DNA from: Holothuria scabra
Lineage: Eukaryota; Echinodermata; Holothuroidea; Aspidochirotida; Holothuriidae
DNA: 64,000 bases
NCBI GenBank assembly: GCA_037179385.1
Contig: CM074190.1
Span: 3,982,284 to 4,046,283 of the forward strand
Reading direction: 5' to 3'
Below the pieces are notes generated by a model. It worked only from the letters and a program-made list of their open reading frames with translations, did no database searches and had not been told where the DNA came from. The number at the start of each line of letters is the position of its first letter. Within the stretch, counting starts at the first letter, position 1. The translations under genes were made by a program, and so were the position numbers. Positions 12,246-22,957 of this stretch are shown here, piece by piece.

Positions 12246-13624
12246 GGTCGCGGAACAAATGGAACCCTTGGTTTTGTAGCTTTTATTTTTAGGGAGCTGA
12301 TATCAATAATTCCACAAGTATATTGGAGAGCACGACCAAATGACAATTTACATTATTATAAATTAAAAATTTTGATATTTTTCGTGTCCTGGATTATACT
12401 GAGTAATTCGTGCATAATTGGTGGAAATTTCTGGACACCAATTTTTAAAAAGCTGAATTGAATCATTAATCCACCTTTTCCCACTCATGAAAATTTATTT
12501 GTATGTAGGATATGAGGGTTGTCTAAATTGGACCATTTGTCATTAATATGTGGAAAAAACTAAAAAAAGAATAATAATGATGAATGTTATGAACCAATTC
12601 AAGATTTTTTTTTCAGATTTTCAAATAGCCATGGATGAACGAATAAAATAACATAGAAACGCATTCGTGATATAGTTGGTAGATTAAGAAAAACACGAGG
12701 GCCATTTATCAGTATAGAGGCACTTTGTATCATGCTTTCTGAATTTGAAGCGTCGGGATCTTCTGATCTGTCCTACAAACATGAATACTAGACAACCGTT
12801 TCATGCGCCGAGCAAATAAACGTATCCTGCAAATCAAGTTTGATTGAGTACCGCACAATTGCGCAAAATAACGCATAATTTCGCACCATTACGCTTAAAA
12901 CTACTACTACTGCTACTGATACTACTACTACTACTACTTTACTAGTCAGTTGTCTTGACTAGTTATAAAAGAGTAACTTTAGAAGGTTTACTTTTTTTAA
13001 AGAAACAAATGTTCAAGTCGGGTTTCCAGCGGTCTATTTACTGCCCTTAAATTCCATTGAAAAGAGTAAAATTGATCCATGAAAGCAAATTGAAAATGTT
13101 TTTCAATTACTCTACTAAAACTAACAACTGAAACGGTTGCAGTTGGCAGGAGATATACTCTACATTTGAAAATGATTTTCATGCCCAATACATAGTTTTG
13201 GAAAGTGTAGAAAATATCAAGAAGGGCTACGTTCTCATATAGAGAAAGCTTCTGGGACTGCCCTAAGGACATGAGACTGGCGGGACATTGGGTCCCCCAA
13301 AGACTCCCTTCTCTCTACGTAGTGATTATTCCGTCAACAGTTTTTCTTTGTTGAAAGCAGAACATAGCTTAACCCCGTTTCATAATCCCCTGGTAGCCCT
13401 CTGCCCCCTCGAAATATGATATTGTGTTGCATGTAACAATAAAACTTAAAGAAGTCCCGCCCTTCAAAGACTCTTCAAGTAATTTTCCTCCTTTATAAAA
13501 CAGAAATGACTCTCTGTTTTGACGATGACACACCAAAATTCCCACTGATCGTCCCACTACATCACTTATCCGTCATTAGACATTCGGTGTTACAACCTTT
13601 CAATGCAGTTTTTACGACCTTCGT
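12246..13624. other. Intergenic stretch, nothing beyond a microsatellite
   Basis: AT-rich. The CTA/ACT repeat is at 12897-12941. Around 12845-12895 there is a short-period, Cs-and-Gs-in-AT pattern (cgcacaattgcgcaaaataacgc...). No gene features were seen. Confidence 0.45.
12897..12941 (+). repeat. CTA/ACT trinucleotide microsatellite
   Basis: About 14 ACT-type units with two interruptions (GCT, GAT). Confidence 0.85.
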
Positions 13625-13725
13625 TGTTTTCATTTGATATATTCACCTTTACATGCCTGGTGACATGAAAATGACAAAGTTGGGTGTCTGATGTTGAAAT
13701 CTAAGAAATAGCCACAAATGTATTG
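13625..13725 (-). repeat. Fragment of F6
   Basis: The ATGACAAAGTTGGGTGTCTG..GTTG block matches 36365-36400 (GTGACAAAGTTGGGTATATG). It is truncated on both sides. Confidence 0.45.
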
Positions 13726-14329
13726 GTCGACGCTGAATAATTACGTGCACAGGATGTATCTAGATTGGCTAGTATCTAAATGCTATAAACGAGTGACAAT
13801 TGTGTCCTTGAACTCTACTATGCTGAGAAAGTTATAAGCGAACAGATAACTTTTTTACGAATCAAATTTCCGGTTCCAATCAATGTACACTTATACTTAT
13901 TACAAACGAGTTTTTATATTTTTAGCAAAGTTTTTAAAAACTATTTACTATCGGTGATTGAAGGTTCAAAATTTACACAAATATGGGACTGCCCGTGCAT
14001 GTTTCCCTCAATAAACAGCTTGACGCATCACACCTCGGGAAGGGTAAGGAATCAAGTCCAAACTTTTCCGGTTTGATGGAAAAATCTTCCATAAATGAAG
14101 CGTTTTCACTTCAAATGAGGAAAGTGGAAGGCTTAAGTGATAAAATGGTAATGATATCCCATTAAATGAAATACGAGGTTCAGTTTTACATTTAAATATT
14201 AGCTTCAATTCTTTACGATTGTGGTTAATATACATCTTAAAGTATAGATCGTACAGTACCGGTGGTATATTACACCGGCTTCACATATACAAAACGCATC
14301 ACATTAAAAAAAAAACCTGATGGTGTCTT
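13726..14329. other. Intergenic stretch, nothing recognised
   Basis: AT-rich. The short opposing frames at 13983-14235 lack motifs. Confidence 0.4.
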
Positions 14330-14535
14330 TAAGTCAGATATTTTTCTCCCAAACAGTTCTATTCTCCCAACCTACTTACTTTTAACCCATTTTATGGCTG
14401 CCCAAAAGGCATCCTTATACAGACACATTTTATTGCTGCATGGCATACCTTGATAAGCATACGAGGCCGTAATGCAGTAATGTGTAATCAGAACACTCCC
14501 GGTGCATATCGTGAAGTATATGAGCTGCTAGCATT
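14330..14535 (+). mobile_element. Truncated T1 MITE (subtype b)
   Basis: Contains CCCAAACAGTTCTATTCTCC, CAACCTACTTACTT, CAGACACA, TTATTGCT, and TAATGTGTAATCAGAACACTC, in the same order as 40942-41246 and 60337-60645. The 3' inverted repeat is missing. Confidence 0.6.
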
Positions 14536-15892
14536 TTTTTAATTTGATGTTAATCAAAGATCTGTGCCAACTTAGAATTTTGGTATACTCTGGATAGTTT
14601 CGGGTGACGAATAACTTTCTTCAAACTCTTTCCAAAGTCTCCTTGACCATTCTTATCTAGGTGAAAATAGTGGTTTAGAAATTCAATGCACTTTAAATGT
14701 TTATGATGTGAGGTATTTCATAATTGTGTTAAGCAGTATGTTTAAGAACTTTCGAAAATAATATTTACAAATTGTCTCAATCCAGCACTGATTTATGCTG
14801 ATTTTAAATAATAATTACACTCCGCATCGAGTATAAACTTTAACGTGCGTTGTACTTTTTGTGAAACGTAGCCTATGGATAAAGTGTAAGACTACTTGCA
14901 GGTATTTCATCACGAAAATATACTATTTATTTAGCACGTGAATTAAAAATAAACCTTTAGTCATAAATAAACACGGCTTGCTAAGCCTTCGTATATTTGA
15001 CAGATTGTAAAACTGAAAAGTTGTTTCTGTATCTTTTTTGCTGACAAAAATACTGTAGTTAGTTCAACGACAACATCCATAACCCTGCTTGGCAAATGGA
15101 AGGTAGATTTATTTTGAAACGTTAATAATTTAGCAAACGTTCATTTCTTGGCATATAACAATATTAAAATGATTCATTTTTCCATATCTGAATGTAGCAA
15201 TCAATCCATAGCTTGTTAGCTCCGATTGGTTAAGTAAATGATATTTTGCACGTGGTGTGTCATTACTTGGCAACAGTATTGTAGTAATATGTAAATGAAA
15301 TTGTGAATTTTAATATGTGTGGTCATGGTTATATAATGTGTGTGGGACGGGTGGGGTGCAGGTAGGGTTTTTGAGCAAGTGTGAGGTAGGATGGGTGGTA
15401 ACTAGAGAGGGAGTGATATCGGACAAGTATTCTTGATCTTATGTGCTTTCTCTTTGTTTTAATATCTCCTGTCCTCATGTACTTTTTAAGTTAGTACTAT
15501 CTTTTTTTAATTTCCTTCGGCCTCTTTCTTGGTAGCACTTTACTCGGCAAACCCTTTCGTTTTTTCAGAGTGCTTCCCTTCACAATATTATGATTTTCTG
15601 TAATATTTTCTGTACATTTTACCAATCACTATCAAATATTGTGGGAAAAGAAGTAAATGAAATGACATGGGCACGTTTAGTATCAATCCAAAATTTTCCC
15701 GAGTCTAACAATACCCTCTAAAAGGGGGAAGAGCGCCCCCATTTAGCCCTAGTAGGATAGCATATCCCATGCATGAATAGCTCTTAAGAACCACGTGGCA
15801 ATAGTTTCCTACTGAAAATTATGGGATGTATCTCGTTGCTTTACTTTCAGATATGCAACATGTAAATCTTGAAATTTAAAACAGGTGGGTGG
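14536..15892. other. Intergenic stretch, nothing recognised
   Basis: AT-rich. A G-rich patch (gtgggacgggtggggtgcagg) lies near 15343-15400. No repeat family or coding signal was seen. Confidence 0.4.
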
Positions 15893-16080
15893 GTTAGGTG
15901 AGGTTAGATGGAGTTTGGCGGCCCAGTTTCCGACCAATTGGTTCAAGCCGAGCTGGCTTGTTTTCCCTCCACCATTTCTTAGGCTGAACACCAAGCACAA
16001 TGGCCGTAGGTTCCGTTTTTTAAATCTTCGGTATATGACCCGGCCAGGACTCGAACTCCCGACCTCCCGGTGTGTGGAAA
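15893..16080 (-). mobile_element. tRNA-derived SINE, 5'-truncated (minus strand)
   Basis: The plus strand reads tail GGGTTAGGTGAGGTTAG, then the body (GGCCCAGTTTCCGACCAATT, TCAAGCCGAGCTGGC, TTTTCCCTCCACCATT). It ends in GACCCGGCCAGGACTCGAAC, the complement of the tRNA B box. The A-box half of the head is missing. Confidence 0.7.
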
Positions 16081-16095
16081 GGATTATTACGAGAT

Positions 16096-16145
16096 ATTTG
16101 TGAGGACGAGGTGTTGTTTCAAAATAAGTTTGCGGCTGGTCTTGT
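16096..16145 (-). repeat. Fragment of T2 MITE end
   Basis: GTTGTTTCAAAATAAGTTTG followed by GGTCTTG is the complement of a T2 5' end (see 60030 and 27561). The rest of the element is missing. Confidence 0.45.
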
Positions 16146-16381
16146 TTTAACATAATTAAATTAGGACAATATTAATAAGTAATGCGAAACTCCATTTTGA
16201 CCTTGAAGGGGAAATACAATTGCCTCAATTTGCGTTATTCTACTGCTAAGTTATTGACTTTCGAGAGTCATTTGAAAATATGTCACTACATTATGAATAT
16301 AAGCAGTTTCATAGTTTGTTTTCGCCGAACGGCTCTTTTCCAGAGAGTCTGGAGGACTTTATAAAAAAAATGACTCTAGGC
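16146..16381. other. Short intergenic stretch with possible duplicate of the U2-like element body
   Basis: About 16313-16362 (TTTTCGCCGAACGGCTCTTT..CCAGAGAGT) resembles 16563-16612 (TTTTGCTGAACGGTTCTTTG..CCAGCGAGT), followed by an A-run. This suggests a 5'-truncated copy placed head-to-tail before the complete one. Confidence 0.35.
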
Positions 16382-16882
16382 TTCGCTTTCTCAGCCTTTC
16401 GGCTAAGATCATGTGTACCGTAAAACATCTGTTCTTTTCATCCCAGTCTAGATGGGGCCACACATCACAGACCAATGATGTAAATGGTCTCAGGGCCGTG
16501 AGGTTGGTCAGTAAGCGTTTTCCTGTAGTGGAGCTTCCTTGGGAAATAGAACTCCTTCGGAAATATTGTTCCGTTTTGCTGAACGGTTCTTTGCCAGCGA
16601 GTAGGGGGTACTTCAGCAAAAGCAACCCCTTGGTTCAGTTTAGATCTATGAAGAGAGTAGATGTGCTGCAGTTCGGTCCCTTCGGGAATTAGGTTTTTGT
16701 TTGGTATTGGTTTTGGTTGGGTGTAAATAGCGTATATAATGTACATAATGTAAAATGTAAATGTCTCTTTTATGGGCAGTAGCTCGTTTAACTATTGTTT
16801 TTCTAGTATCCTGTCCGGTTCTGAATTTCAGTTTATATTTGTACTGACGAAATTAATAAATGAAATGAAATAAAAGAAATAT
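16382..16882 (+). mobile_element. Retroelement-like unit with a U2 snRNA-derived head
   Basis: 16382-16434 reads TTCGCTTTCTCAGCCTTTC then GGCTAAGATCATGTGTA, a break, and ATCTGTTCTT. This follows the conserved 5' end of U2 snRNA (stem-loop I and the start of the branch-site region) with single-base changes. The branch-site-pairing GUAGUA is disrupted by about 9 inserted bases, and nothing after ATCTGTTCTT follows U2, so this is not a working snRNA. A ~440-bp body ends in an AAATGAAATGAAATAAAAG tail near 16859-16877, which looks like a retrotransposed 3' end. It could be a snRNA-headed SINE, or a chimeric retropseudogene made by template switching. A clean target duplication was not found. Confidence 0.5.
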
Positions 16883-16884
16883 AG

Positions 16885-17137
16885 AACGTGAACCCCGGCC
16901 CCGCGTGTCCTATGGGGTTGAAGCCCTACGGGGCATTTGTTGTTGGTGGTGGCGGTTGGTTAGTCTTGTTTTCTTGTTTTTGTTGTTCAGTAGTGGTGGT
17001 TTTTCTGAAATTTTCTTTCCGTTTTTGGTGTCTGTGGCTGCTCAGGGGAGGTGTCGGTGGTGTTTTTCTATTTGCGAGGGTGTTCTTAGTGTTCGCGTTT
17101 TTTGGTTTAGGGCCATAAGTGTTCCTTTTAACTAGCA
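16885..17137 (+). other. G/T-skewed low-complexity block
   Basis: The plus strand at 16935-17110 is almost devoid of A and C and rich in TTGTTGGTGGTGG-type text. This skew generates the overlapping frames on both strands that carry only low-complexity residues. It starts with a GC-rich CCCCGGCCCCGCG patch. No gene is supported. Confidence 0.5.
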
Positions 17138-17320
17138 GTGCTGAATTCTGGTCCAAAGAGTCCGAGTCACGAATTTTCAGCTTTCGAGGACTCGAGTCCA
17201 GACTCCTGTTCTTTCTCAATGGGTAAAAAATCAACCTAACTGGCCGAGTCCTTCAAATTCTGAAACCACTACTCCGAGTCCGAGTGCCGACTCGATTATA
17301 CAGTCCTGTTAGCTAGTCTT
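17138..17320 (+). repeat. GAGTCC-rich dispersed repeat (family D), copy 1
   Basis: Carries multiple GAGTCC/GGACTC half-palindromes, including GGACTCGAGTCC. It matches 41285-41475 in reverse (CGAGTCC..TTCAAATTCT, GGTAAAAAATCAACC against GGTTGATTTTTTCCCC). Non-coding. Confidence 0.65.
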
Positions 17321-17639
17321 GCTGAGTCCGTTTTAGCACGTCAAAAGTACTCTGTGATTTACCTTGAATGTATTCTAAAATAAGACGAAATCTGTGTGAT
17401 TTGGTTGTTGTTTCAAAATGACTGAAGTATGCATTTGTCCTTTAATAATTCAAATCTTGAAGAATAACTGTTTTACGACCCTAAAAACTACCAACGAAAA
17501 GTAGTGAGAGAAGCCTGTGGCTAATGAATTTCAAGTTAACGTCGGTTGGCAACCAAATTATCAGTTTAATAGATATTGGTTTCTTCTCAAAGTTCAGTTT
17601 ACAAGGGAAAACTGTCATCTCCTCTTGGATGAAAAATCC

Positions 17640-17705
17640 ATCTTACTTTGACCCAGCCGGGAATCGAACCCCAAACCTTCCGGTCGCTAAGTTCCATCAC
17701 CTCAA
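17640..17705 (-). repeat. tRNA-like (SINE head) fragment
   Basis: The minus strand contains GGTTTGGGGTTCGATTCCC, a good B box with flanking T-stem, followed by GGCTGGGTCA. No A box or complete cloverleaf can be formed, so it is read as a SINE head remnant rather than a tRNA gene. Confidence 0.5.
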
Positions 17706-18152
17706 ATACCACCTCACATTTTTCTTTCGTGTTCTGTTCCTTCTTTGTTTTCAAAGTGTGTTGGGTTCAGCAAAGGTTAAATTGTAAAAACTCTGCAAAA
17801 TTTTAATAATCATGAAGGGTGGAAGGATACAACCTATAGTGCAATAAAGCATTCCTCTCGCTGACAAGAAATCAATGTATACCCTTCAAGTTTTCTGGTT
17901 TCAATACATGTGTTTATCAAAAGTGTCCATTTCTGCACATTGTCAATAATTATTACGGTACCTTAAGAAGAAGAACGGTATTTGATATCAAAACAAATTT
18001 AAAGGCAATATTTGTCGATAACGAATGATACTAGATAAGGCCATACGGTAAAATTTAGAGTTTTTGGAACTTGAAGAGGGAAATCCACTGCTTTGCTGCT
18101 CTAGAATAATCTATTTTCCGTAAATGCATCATCCAAAGTCAGTAACTCTTAT
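17706..18152. other. Intergenic stretch, nothing recognised
   Basis: AT-rich, no motifs or repeat-family match. Confidence 0.4.
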
Positions 18153-18160
18153 AATTCATG

Positions 18161-18468
18161 CAGTGGCGTGTGCAGGATTTGGAAGGTGGGAGCACAACCC
18201 GTGATTCCCCCGACTGGAACGGATTTTGAATAACCTTGTTTTTCTTTTGCTTTTCTGCACTTCAGTTCTTGGCAACCGGCACAGGTCGGAATAATCGTGC
18301 TATCAGAATTTTCCAGGCTGCTTTGTGGTTAAGGTTTGAAAGCTCAGTGTGTCTTTTCATCTTCCTTGAATGCGTAAATCCCCCTACTGAGTGATTTCCC
18401 CCCGTCTGACTTCGGAGGTGGATGCCCTGTGCCCCCCCCCCCTCCGGTCCCCTTTAAACACGCTACTG
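18161..18468 (+). mobile_element. Non-autonomous hAT-type MITE H2, with 8-bp target-site duplication
   Basis: Begins CAGTGGCGTGTGCAGG and ends in AAACACGCTACTG, giving imperfect terminal repeats (CAGTRGCGTGT). It is flanked on both sides by AATTCATG (18153-18160 and 18469-18476), an exact 8-bp duplication. At 308 bp it is non-coding with C-rich runs like H1. The shared CAGTGGCG terminus suggests the same transposase class as H1. Confidence 0.8.
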
Positions 18469-18476
18469 AATTCATG

Positions 18477-19124
18477 CCATTTGGGGAGATGAAGATATTG
18501 CTGAAGTTCATTTTCGAGTAAATACGGTTTCATAATCTTTAAAGCTATTTACTGTCATTACGTGTCATGTTGGACCCTATCAAACGTAATGTTTCCCTTC
18601 AACAGCTGACAATATTCGGCTTTTCCTTGTCAAGAACCTTATTACGCCAAGCTGCCAAAGGCGAAGGACAAATGTACTTCCCCTCATTCATATATGAAGC
18701 GTCTCCCAAAATACAAGAAAAAGCAAACCCCTGCGTCCTTGGAAAATAAATAACGCTATATTTTCCTCACATTCTGGTGACCCTTTTTTATAACTGTCCT
18801 CATAAGATTAAAGTTGAGTCCGTTTTTGTACTGATGCTACGTTGACATTTTTAGTAATCACTTCGTTTTTGAAATCTTCCTCTAGACAGCTAGAACTTAC
18901 GGGCACTTGTAAGATTTGTAGAAATCAAGGGTTATTAAACTGGTTAGGGAAGCTTATATTGCATTTTTAAGTCTTATTCCTTCTTCGCTACAGACCTAAA
19001 TAATTGATTAGATAATTTTTATTACTGATAGAAATTTTTGTCGAACTTTTGTTGAGAGAGTTGATACATTTTAAATGAAATTTCAACCTTACTTTTATAC
19101 GTTTCACATCTACATCATTAGTAT
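18477..19124. other. Intergenic stretch, nothing recognised
   Basis: The short frame at 18567-18749 has no motif. AT-rich. Confidence 0.4.
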
Positions 19125-19337
19125 GGTTGTTGAGATGAGGCCAAGTTTCTAACGAATTGGTTTAAGCCGAACCGGCCGTGTTTTTTTCAGTTTAGGCTCA
19201 CTGGATTGTTTTCCCTACTCCAATGCTTATGCTGAGCACCAAAACACCATGTCAGAATGTCTTCTGTTTACTAAACCAGGAGTCGAACTCCAGATCTCGC
19301 GGTTACAAATCGGATGCCCTAACCACTTAACCATGGT
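19125..19337 (-). mobile_element. tRNA-derived SINE (minus strand)
   Basis: The plus strand reads the body (GGCCAAGTTTCTAACGAATT, TTTAAGCCGAACCGGCCG, TTTTCCCTACTCCAATGC) and then the complementary tRNA head (CAGGAGTCGAACTCCAGATC, and AACCACTTAACCATGGTAGG at the A-box end). Same family as 3903-4155. Confidence 0.7.
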
Positions 19338-19611
19338 AGGTGAGAAATAAGATGCCAGCTTCATATAACGCTTTATATTTATTACTAACAACTTGCAACG
19401 TGTCTCATAAATTAAGTTTACACGTTTCGATGTGGTTTTTCACAAATGTGAATATTTGTTGAAAAGAGTGTGTATGAAAACTATTAATCTCAAACTAATT
19501 CCTAACGATATTTGATAAGGTATTTTAAAAACGAGTAAGGGACACAAAGACATAGGTCACAAGCCGCAAAATAACACAAGATGTAGGGGGCAGTTACCCG
19601 TTAGGAAATTT
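19338..19611. other. Short intergenic stretch, nothing recognised
   Basis: AT-rich, no motifs or repeat-family match. Confidence 0.4.
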
Positions 19612-19801
19612 CGGGGCGATGCGCACTGTTGAACAAGAAATTTCGTAACTGGCTAACGATAGCACAAATATTTAACGTAATCCCCAACCCTAACAAAGAA
19701 TACAATCGATACAATACTAAGGCAATGGCCAATCAGGAAACATCTTGTTAAACAGTGCGCATTTACCCGAAATCTCTTGTTGAACAGTGTGCATCGCCCC
19801 G
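19612..19801 (+). mobile_element. Hairpin-ended MITE M3
   Basis: Ends are CGGGGCGATGCGCACTGTTG and its inverse CAACAGTGTGCATCGCCCCG, so the whole unit can fold back. The interior has AACTGGCTAACGATAGC and TACAATCGATACAATAC. The 3' side carries two successive copies of the terminal motif (..AAACAGTGCGCATTTACCCG, then ..GAACAGTGTGCATCGCCCC), suggesting a duplicated or stacked end. Relatives are at 23562-23722 and 28205-28341, with an orphan end at 6243. Confidence 0.75.
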
Positions 19802-20498
19802 ACATAGGCCATTACCGGATTATACTCATGTAAACGTCTTTATGTAAGAACCTGCATTATTTTTTTTAACTTGTCCTGTTTTCAATATTTGAAATAACAT
19901 TTGTAATAAAATTATGTCCAAATTCAATGATTTTTATATATTTTTAAATCATTTTTTTCTAAAACTTTTTTGTCCTTTTGCATTTTTCTTTTCTATAAGT
20001 ACATATCTTAATGCTGTTTCAATGTTTTGAAACTGTTCTATTAGGACGACATCAGAAAATTAGTCTAAAGATAGACAGACAGACAGACAGGCCATGGTTT
20101 TATGTGTTATCCCTTCACCGCCTACGCCATGAATGTTTTATTTTGGGTGAAAATGAATCAAATGAAACCAACCACGTGTAACAAGATTCGCGTTTTGAAA
20201 TCAAACCAATCGTTACACTTAAACCTGCAGTTTACCTGCTGAAATATAATGTTTTATCACTGACTTTACATTCGTTAAACTAAGAACGATATCATTAAAT
20301 AATGAGAGTAAAAAAACTCTCTTTTTGTTTGATGTTTTTTTTTTTCTTTATTTTATTGTAGTGTGAATTCAGTCTTTGGCAGTTTTCATAGTGTCGCTTG
20401 CTGGCCAGTATATTTCGTTAAATTCATTCTTGTACAATATTTGTGAAAAATTAATGCGTATTGCTTCAATAGCATCTCACTAGCACCCCATCCTACCC
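19802..20498. other. Intergenic stretch with AGAC microsatellite only
   Basis: AGAC repeats lie at 20072-20091. The rest is T-rich with no family match. Confidence 0.45.
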
Positions 20499-21180
20499 AG
20501 TAGCGTAGCTACTGTCGGGAGGGCACAGTTGCAATTCCGGCCCCGAAAAAAAAAATTAAAAATTCGGAAATAGTATACGTATCTTTTTTAGTTTAATTCC
20601 GAATTTTCTCCAGTACAAGCTTCTTATTTGTTTAATAAAGAAAGCAAAATTTCCCATTTCGCGCAATGCAACTTAAACAGTGTAGTTTTTCTCCTCATAA
20701 AATCAGTTTTGGAAACTTTTGTGAGTTTTAGAAAATAAAAACATGGAAATTTTGCCATATGTGACACCAGATCTACAAGTACCACAGTTCAATTACAGTG
20801 CAGTTTTCTTAACCGTCCATGAATAAAATTCCGAATTCTCTCCAATACAGGCTCCATATCTATTATTATCTGCAGAATTGAGCAAAATGTCAGTTTTCTG
20901 TGCCCTTCTCTCTCAGCAAACGATGCCTAATGGAATAGTACTTGGTCATAAATCAATTTTGAAAACTTTCCTGAGTTCTGGAAATGAACAAATCGCAAAT
21001 TTGCTTTGTGACACCAGATAATGAAGCCCAGAAATACTGATCAACTACAGTGCTCTTTCCATATATTTTCTTCGATAAAATTTTAAATTTTCCCCCACAT
21101 TATAGCTTGATTTTCCAAATACTTACCTAAAAAGCGCAGCAAAGTTTTGGAAACATTGGACGCTACTGATTAAAGTATCG
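20499..21180 (+). repeat. Element with CAGTAGCGTAGC end and ~240-bp tandem repeats
   Basis: Starts with CAGTAGCGTAGCTACTG, close to the hAT-type ends of H1/H2 and self-complementary over TAGCGTAGCTA. The interior contains two clear units and a partial third, at roughly 20590, 20828 and 21070. They are recognised by TTCCGAATT.TCTCCA.TACA, TTTTGGAAAC/TTTTGAAAAC, TGTGACACCAGAT and a CAGTGCAGTTTTC-type block. No coding frame. The 3' end is not defined. Confidence 0.55.
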
Positions 21181-22445
21181 TCGGAGAGCCTCAATTTGCT
21201 GGCCTTAGATAACATGTAACAACAACGACCTTCAGTCTCTTAGCAATCCCGGAGTTGGTAATCTGATAGAAGCAGGCAAATAATCTTCAGTAAGCTCCAT
21301 ATTTTCAAATACTTGTTGAAAGGGCCAAAATTTGGGCCCGCTTTGTCTACCGTAAATTACGCTCCCAATGCAACAGTGGTGTAAAAACTATAACAAAATT
21401 GGAAACTATTAGGGCGCTCGCGACTTTAGTATAGCTATACTTCACTGAGACCATAACTCCCTTACTAGTCTACACGTACGGCATGTAGCCAGCCGGCCCA
21501 CTATCAGCTGATCAGGCTAATTTATGCTCAGATCTTTTACCAAAACAACGCATATAATGTTTCATCTCGAGCAATTGTGGTGAACATTAATGTATGAGAC
21601 AACGGATGGGTTTGTTAAGTAAAATTCACGAAACTACCACTGACTTGCAGCTCACTGGTAAAAGTGCTCTTTGCATTTATTGAGATAAACGTTATATGTT
21701 ATACCGAAAAAGTCAGAGGTCAGAAGTCCGGAGACCATTTGACAATGGTGGTCAAACTCTTCAAAGGACAAATTTTTGGCTGACTTCAAATTAAGATAAG
21801 TAAAAAGTTAGCCTCAATTGAGAAAGTCCTCCTTAGTTCAAAAATGCATGGTAGTTCAACATGTGCGTTTAATTGACATGCACTTTTCTGGACGTGATTA
21901 GGACTTGGACTTTGCCGTTTCTACGTGGTTCTGTGGTTATAACTCAACGGTGCCCCCGCCGGGAGCCGTTCCGATCTCTCACACTTGATCATGGGACCAG
22001 GTATATACAAACCGTTGGTTTAAAATTCCTGATAGAATTTATACAGCTATTCTCAGCTTATTATGTTCCTCACGCGAAGTCCCAGCACGAGTGGTAACTC
22101 AGACGCTGAAGAATTATAGAGATGGGTCGTGTGTAATCGAAGGAGTATTTTCTTTGACGGTTGAAAGTACAGATGAACCCGTGCCTTATGTTTACGTTGA
22201 ATTTTTAACCTCCCGTCTATTGCAAGAAAAAATTACATCACGCCATAATAGTGCATCCGTGCTAAGGTCTAATACTTACCCGTGACTATTTTTCACACAG
22301 AGTGTATTTTTCTCACTTCGCCTAAGTCGGAAGCCTGTCAAAAAGCATTATTTTCTAGACAATGAAAGAGTAAAAGTTTCCTGAGGATAGACGCTGAAGT
22401 TATTTCAGTAGGCTATCTTTTACGATTGCAAAGATAGGTAAACCT
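21181..22445. other. Intergenic stretch, nothing recognised
   Basis: Short frames at 21873-22285 have no domains and no splice-linked partner could be seen. A possible CTATCAGCTGATC palindrome lies near 21500. No repeat-family match. Confidence 0.4.
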
Positions 22446-22725
22446 TTAAAGATTCAGTTCTCTCACCCCAAACATTACCAAATTTCCTAACCTTCTTACT
22501 GAAGCCCCTCCCACAGTTGTCTTAAATTCATCCTTATCCAGACAAAATCTCAGTTTATTGCTTCAAGGTGAGTATAGAAAAACTCAGTACCGTTCATGCT
22601 GTGTAATATAAGCTTTGGCACTCTGCATTGTTTGAATTAGCTGTCAATCAAAAAGCTGAGCCAATTGAAAATTTTGGTACCCGGGTACCAAAATTGTAGT
22701 TTGTGTGAGAGGTTTGGCCCTTTAA
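22446..22725 (+). mobile_element. T1 MITE
   Basis: TTAA at both ends. Left end AGTTCTCTCACCCCAAACA and right end TTTGTGTGAGAGGTTTGGCC are inverted repeats. Interior landmarks AAGCCCCTCCCACA, TCTCAGTTTATTGCTTC and TCATGCTGTGTAATATAAGC match the other T1 copies. Confidence 0.8.
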
Positions 22726-22957
22726 AAAGTTAAAATGATTATGGAGTTTACTATGCAAATAATGTAGTGTAGTGGTGCACAGTGTTATCATAATACGTTA
22801 TGTTTATTTATCTCTGAATTACTCATAAGATATTCTAGACATTCTCAATTGTGGGTGATGCTGATGTAAACCCTCATGAGATGGTAGTACTGTTCAAATA
22901 CAGATTGGCAAAAAGGATAACGTAGCCAATGTATGACCTGTCCTTCTCTCTACACCA

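Noticed and set aside
16382..16434. Functional U2 snRNA gene
   Set aside because: The branch-site-pairing region is interrupted and everything after ~50 bp is unrelated to U2.
16888..17234. Three overlapping frames on both strands
   Set aside because: Products of G/T-skewed low-complexity DNA.
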